Positions 62,918 to 64,000 of a stretch of DNA of 64,000 nucleotides are shown here, one piece after another. The notes below the pieces were generated by a model, which was not told the origin of the DNA, did not search any database, and saw only the letters and a list, made by a program, of their open reading frames with translations. Each line of letters opens with the position of its first letter. Positions within the stretch are counted from its first letter, which is position 1. The DNA is from Paralcaligenes ureilyticus (GTDB lineage: Bacteria; Pseudomonadota; Gammaproteobacteria; Burkholderiales; Burkholderiaceae_B). The DNA is taken from assembly GCF_004346225.1 (NCBI RefSeq), contig NZ_SMAJ01000012.1:1-64000 (forward strand), read 5' to 3'. Made by a program: the position numbers and the translations under genes.

Positions 62918-63448
62918 TCAGTAGTAAACCGTAATGGCTACCGTGTCGCTGTAGTTATCAACAGGCAAATTTAGCGAGCTGATTGAAGCGAGAAGCTTAC
63001 CGTATGCCGAATAGGTTTGGAGGCTGCCAGTACCCGTTGCACTCAGCAAGTTGCCGCCGACTCCGGGCGTATTGCCCCATATGGTCGCATGGCCCGCATC
63101 CTGATACAACTGATATCCAATCTTGGTCCCGGTGTTTATAGCACCAGCCATTTGGCCAGCACCCAGCAGATTCGCGTTCCCAGGCTGCAAGCCAATGGTA
63201 TACGGAGTAAGGTTGGTGCACTTCACCTGAAAGCTGGCCGCAGTGGTTTCAGTGGGTGTAGTGGCACTTGTGGAGCCGGCGCTGCCAAAATCCATAGCGG
63301 TATTGGTGCCAGTCCCCATGGAACATTCGGCCGTAATGGCGATTTTCACATTGAAAGTACCGCCGGTGACAGGTGTTGCTGCAGAAGCAACAACAGAGAA
63401 CGTCAAACCCGCGACCAATGCAACCAAAGCAGACAATGAATGATTCAT
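62918..63448 (-). CDS. Major fimbrial subunit (spore coat U domain)
   Basis: The 176-residue pilin has a signal peptide (about 1-23, ending VVASAA) and one SCPU domain with FNVKIAITAECSMG, FQVKCTNLTPYTIGL, YQLYQDAGHATIWG and the last strand YSDTVAITVYY. The two cysteines (C41 and C79 region) likely form the domain's disulfide. It is the first gene of the operon pilin-chaperone-usher-tip-small protein. I start at ATG 63448 (GAGG upstream). Confidence 0.88.
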   Translation of the reverse strand: MNHSLSALVALVAGLTFSVVASAATPVTGGTFNVKIAITAECSMGTGTNTAMDFGSAGSTSATTPTETTAASFQVKCTNLTPYTIGLQPGNANLLGAGQMAGAINTGTKIGYQLYQDAGHATIWGNTPGVGGNLLSATGTGSLQTYSAYGKLLASISSLNLPVDNYSDTVAITVYY

Positions 63449-63715
63449 TTTGTAAAACCTCATAGGTAGACTTGCAAAAAGGTGTATCCCTTTTACTAAA
63501 GTCATTTTTAGAATCAAGCTGCCTCATATGCCACGTGTAAATTACATAAATTACACATTGACACTGGTCGTTGCGAGCCCTTAAACATACTTAATGTAAC
63601 GGCGCTAGTTTAGCCTACCGCATGTATCGTTTCAAACACTAATCGACATTTTTTACAAAAACTCGGGTATTCCTTTATATATGTCGCATAAACTTAACAT
63701 ATGTATATAAGTAAT
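63449..63715. other. Upstream region of the fimbrial operon
   Basis: The AT-rich gap between the pilin start and the terminator holds no gene. It must contain the operon promoter, but no hexamer pair is clear. I saw no long homopolymer or inverted repeat that would suggest phase variation. Confidence 0.5.
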
Positions 63716-63717
63716 AT

Positions 63718-63747
63718 AAAAAAGCAGGGTTGAAGCCGGCTGCTTTT
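63718..63747 (-). terminator. Rho-independent terminator after tRNA-Leu
   Basis: On the minus strand AAAAGCAG, a 12-nt loop and CTGCTTTT form a stem followed by a T-run (TTTTTT). It would end the tRNA transcript; a plus-strand transcript could also stop here. Confidence 0.7.
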
Positions 63748-63791
63748 CTTAGGCTGCTTTTTTATTCCGTGTATTGATGCCCCAGCCTTCA

Positions 63792-63859
63792 TTTTCCGGC
63801 CTGCTTTATTTTCGGGCCTGCTTTATTTTCGGGCCTGCTTTATTTTCCGGCCTGTATAC
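63792..63859. repeat. 17-bp tandem repeat (four copies)
   Basis: The unit TTTTCGGGCCTGCTTTA is repeated directly: 63792-63808, 63809-63825, 63826-63842, and a partial copy at 63843-63859. The first and fourth copies carry CCGG instead of CGGG. The array sits 15 bp downstream of the tRNA-Leu 3' end. Confidence 0.9.
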
Positions 63860-63873
63860 CCAACCCTGAAGGT

Positions 63874-63958
63874 TGGTGCGAACGGAGAGACTCGAACTCT
63901 CACACCTCTCGGCGCCAGAACCTAAATCTGGTGCGTCTACCAATTCCGCCACGTTCGC
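63874..63958 (-). tRNA. tRNA-Leu (anticodon UAG)
   Basis: The 85-nt tRNA has acceptor arm GCGAACG/CGTTCGC followed by encoded A and CCA, D-loop TTGGTAGA, the anticodon stem CCAGA/TCTGG with loop TTTAGGT (anticodon TAG, positions 34-36), a long variable arm typical of tRNA-Leu and T-arm GAGAGTTCGAGTCTCTC. The secondary structure is complete. Confidence 0.93.
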
Positions 63959-64000
63959 CAAAAACCAAGCCCATAAGTTTAGCGGCATTCGTGTGGGGCC

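Noticed and set aside
63449-63715. Phase-variation switch for the pilus operon
   Set aside because: No inverted-repeat pair, long homopolymer or recombinase gene was found near the promoter region.

Overview
This window looks like a chromosomal segment from a betaproteobacterium of the family Alcaligenaceae (Burkholderiales; relatives of Bordetella, Achromobacter and Pusillimonas). The assignment rests on gene content and order read from the translations: tig-clpP-clpX-lon, iscR-iscS-iscU-iscA, a conserved hypothetical gene in front of recJ, archaic fimbriae and many tripartite or MHS-type transporters. The genus cannot be fixed from sequence reading alone.

Layout. (1) 0.1-9.1 kb, minus strand: greB and a PHP phosphoesterase; an alpha/beta hydrolase; a branched-chain 2-oxoacid dehydrogenase operon (E1alpha-E1beta-E2, no E3); comEC. 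(2) 9.2-15.5 kb: a PCu(A)C copper chaperone, tatD, lolC/E-lolD, a hypothetical gene and recJ. (3) 15.4-26.4 kb, mostly plus strand: a catabolic block of LysR regulator, class II aldolase-like enzyme and MHS symporter; a divergent DsbA/FrnE-like protein; a three-subunit FAD/cytochrome c dehydrogenase; a DctPQM TRAP transporter. (4) 26.5-32.1 kb: a MaoC-like protein, amt, prfB with its programmed +1 frameshift, an SDR and lysS. (5) 32.0-41.3 kb, minus strand: dppABCDF, iscRSUA under two IscR-type boxes, and a low-molecular-weight phosphatase. (6) 41.8-53.3 kb: uvrB, an aromatic/aspartate aminotransferase, lexA with an SOS box, the tig-clpP-clpX-lon proteostasis cluster and a lipid A acyltransferase. 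(7) 53.5-64 kb, minus strand: surface genes, namely a 1377-residue autotransporter and an archaic chaperone-usher pilus operon, next to tRNA-Leu(UAG).

Three things stand out. First, the IscU scaffold protein has lost two of its three cluster-binding cysteines (Leu37 and Ser63 instead of Cys), although its operon keeps two good IscR boxes and intact IscS and IscA; hscB, hscA and fdx do not follow. Second, a family of short hairpins with an invariant CTTGT loop, a flanking TAGCG and covarying stems occurs about 29 times, often as paired elements with conserved spacers. One copy lies in frame inside the E2 linker. The family is absent from the last 10 kb of surface genes. Third, the pilus operon ends in a small pilin-like protein whose core seems to be replaced by a Gly/Ser-rich segment.

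All names rest on motifs read directly from the sequence; no database search was possible.
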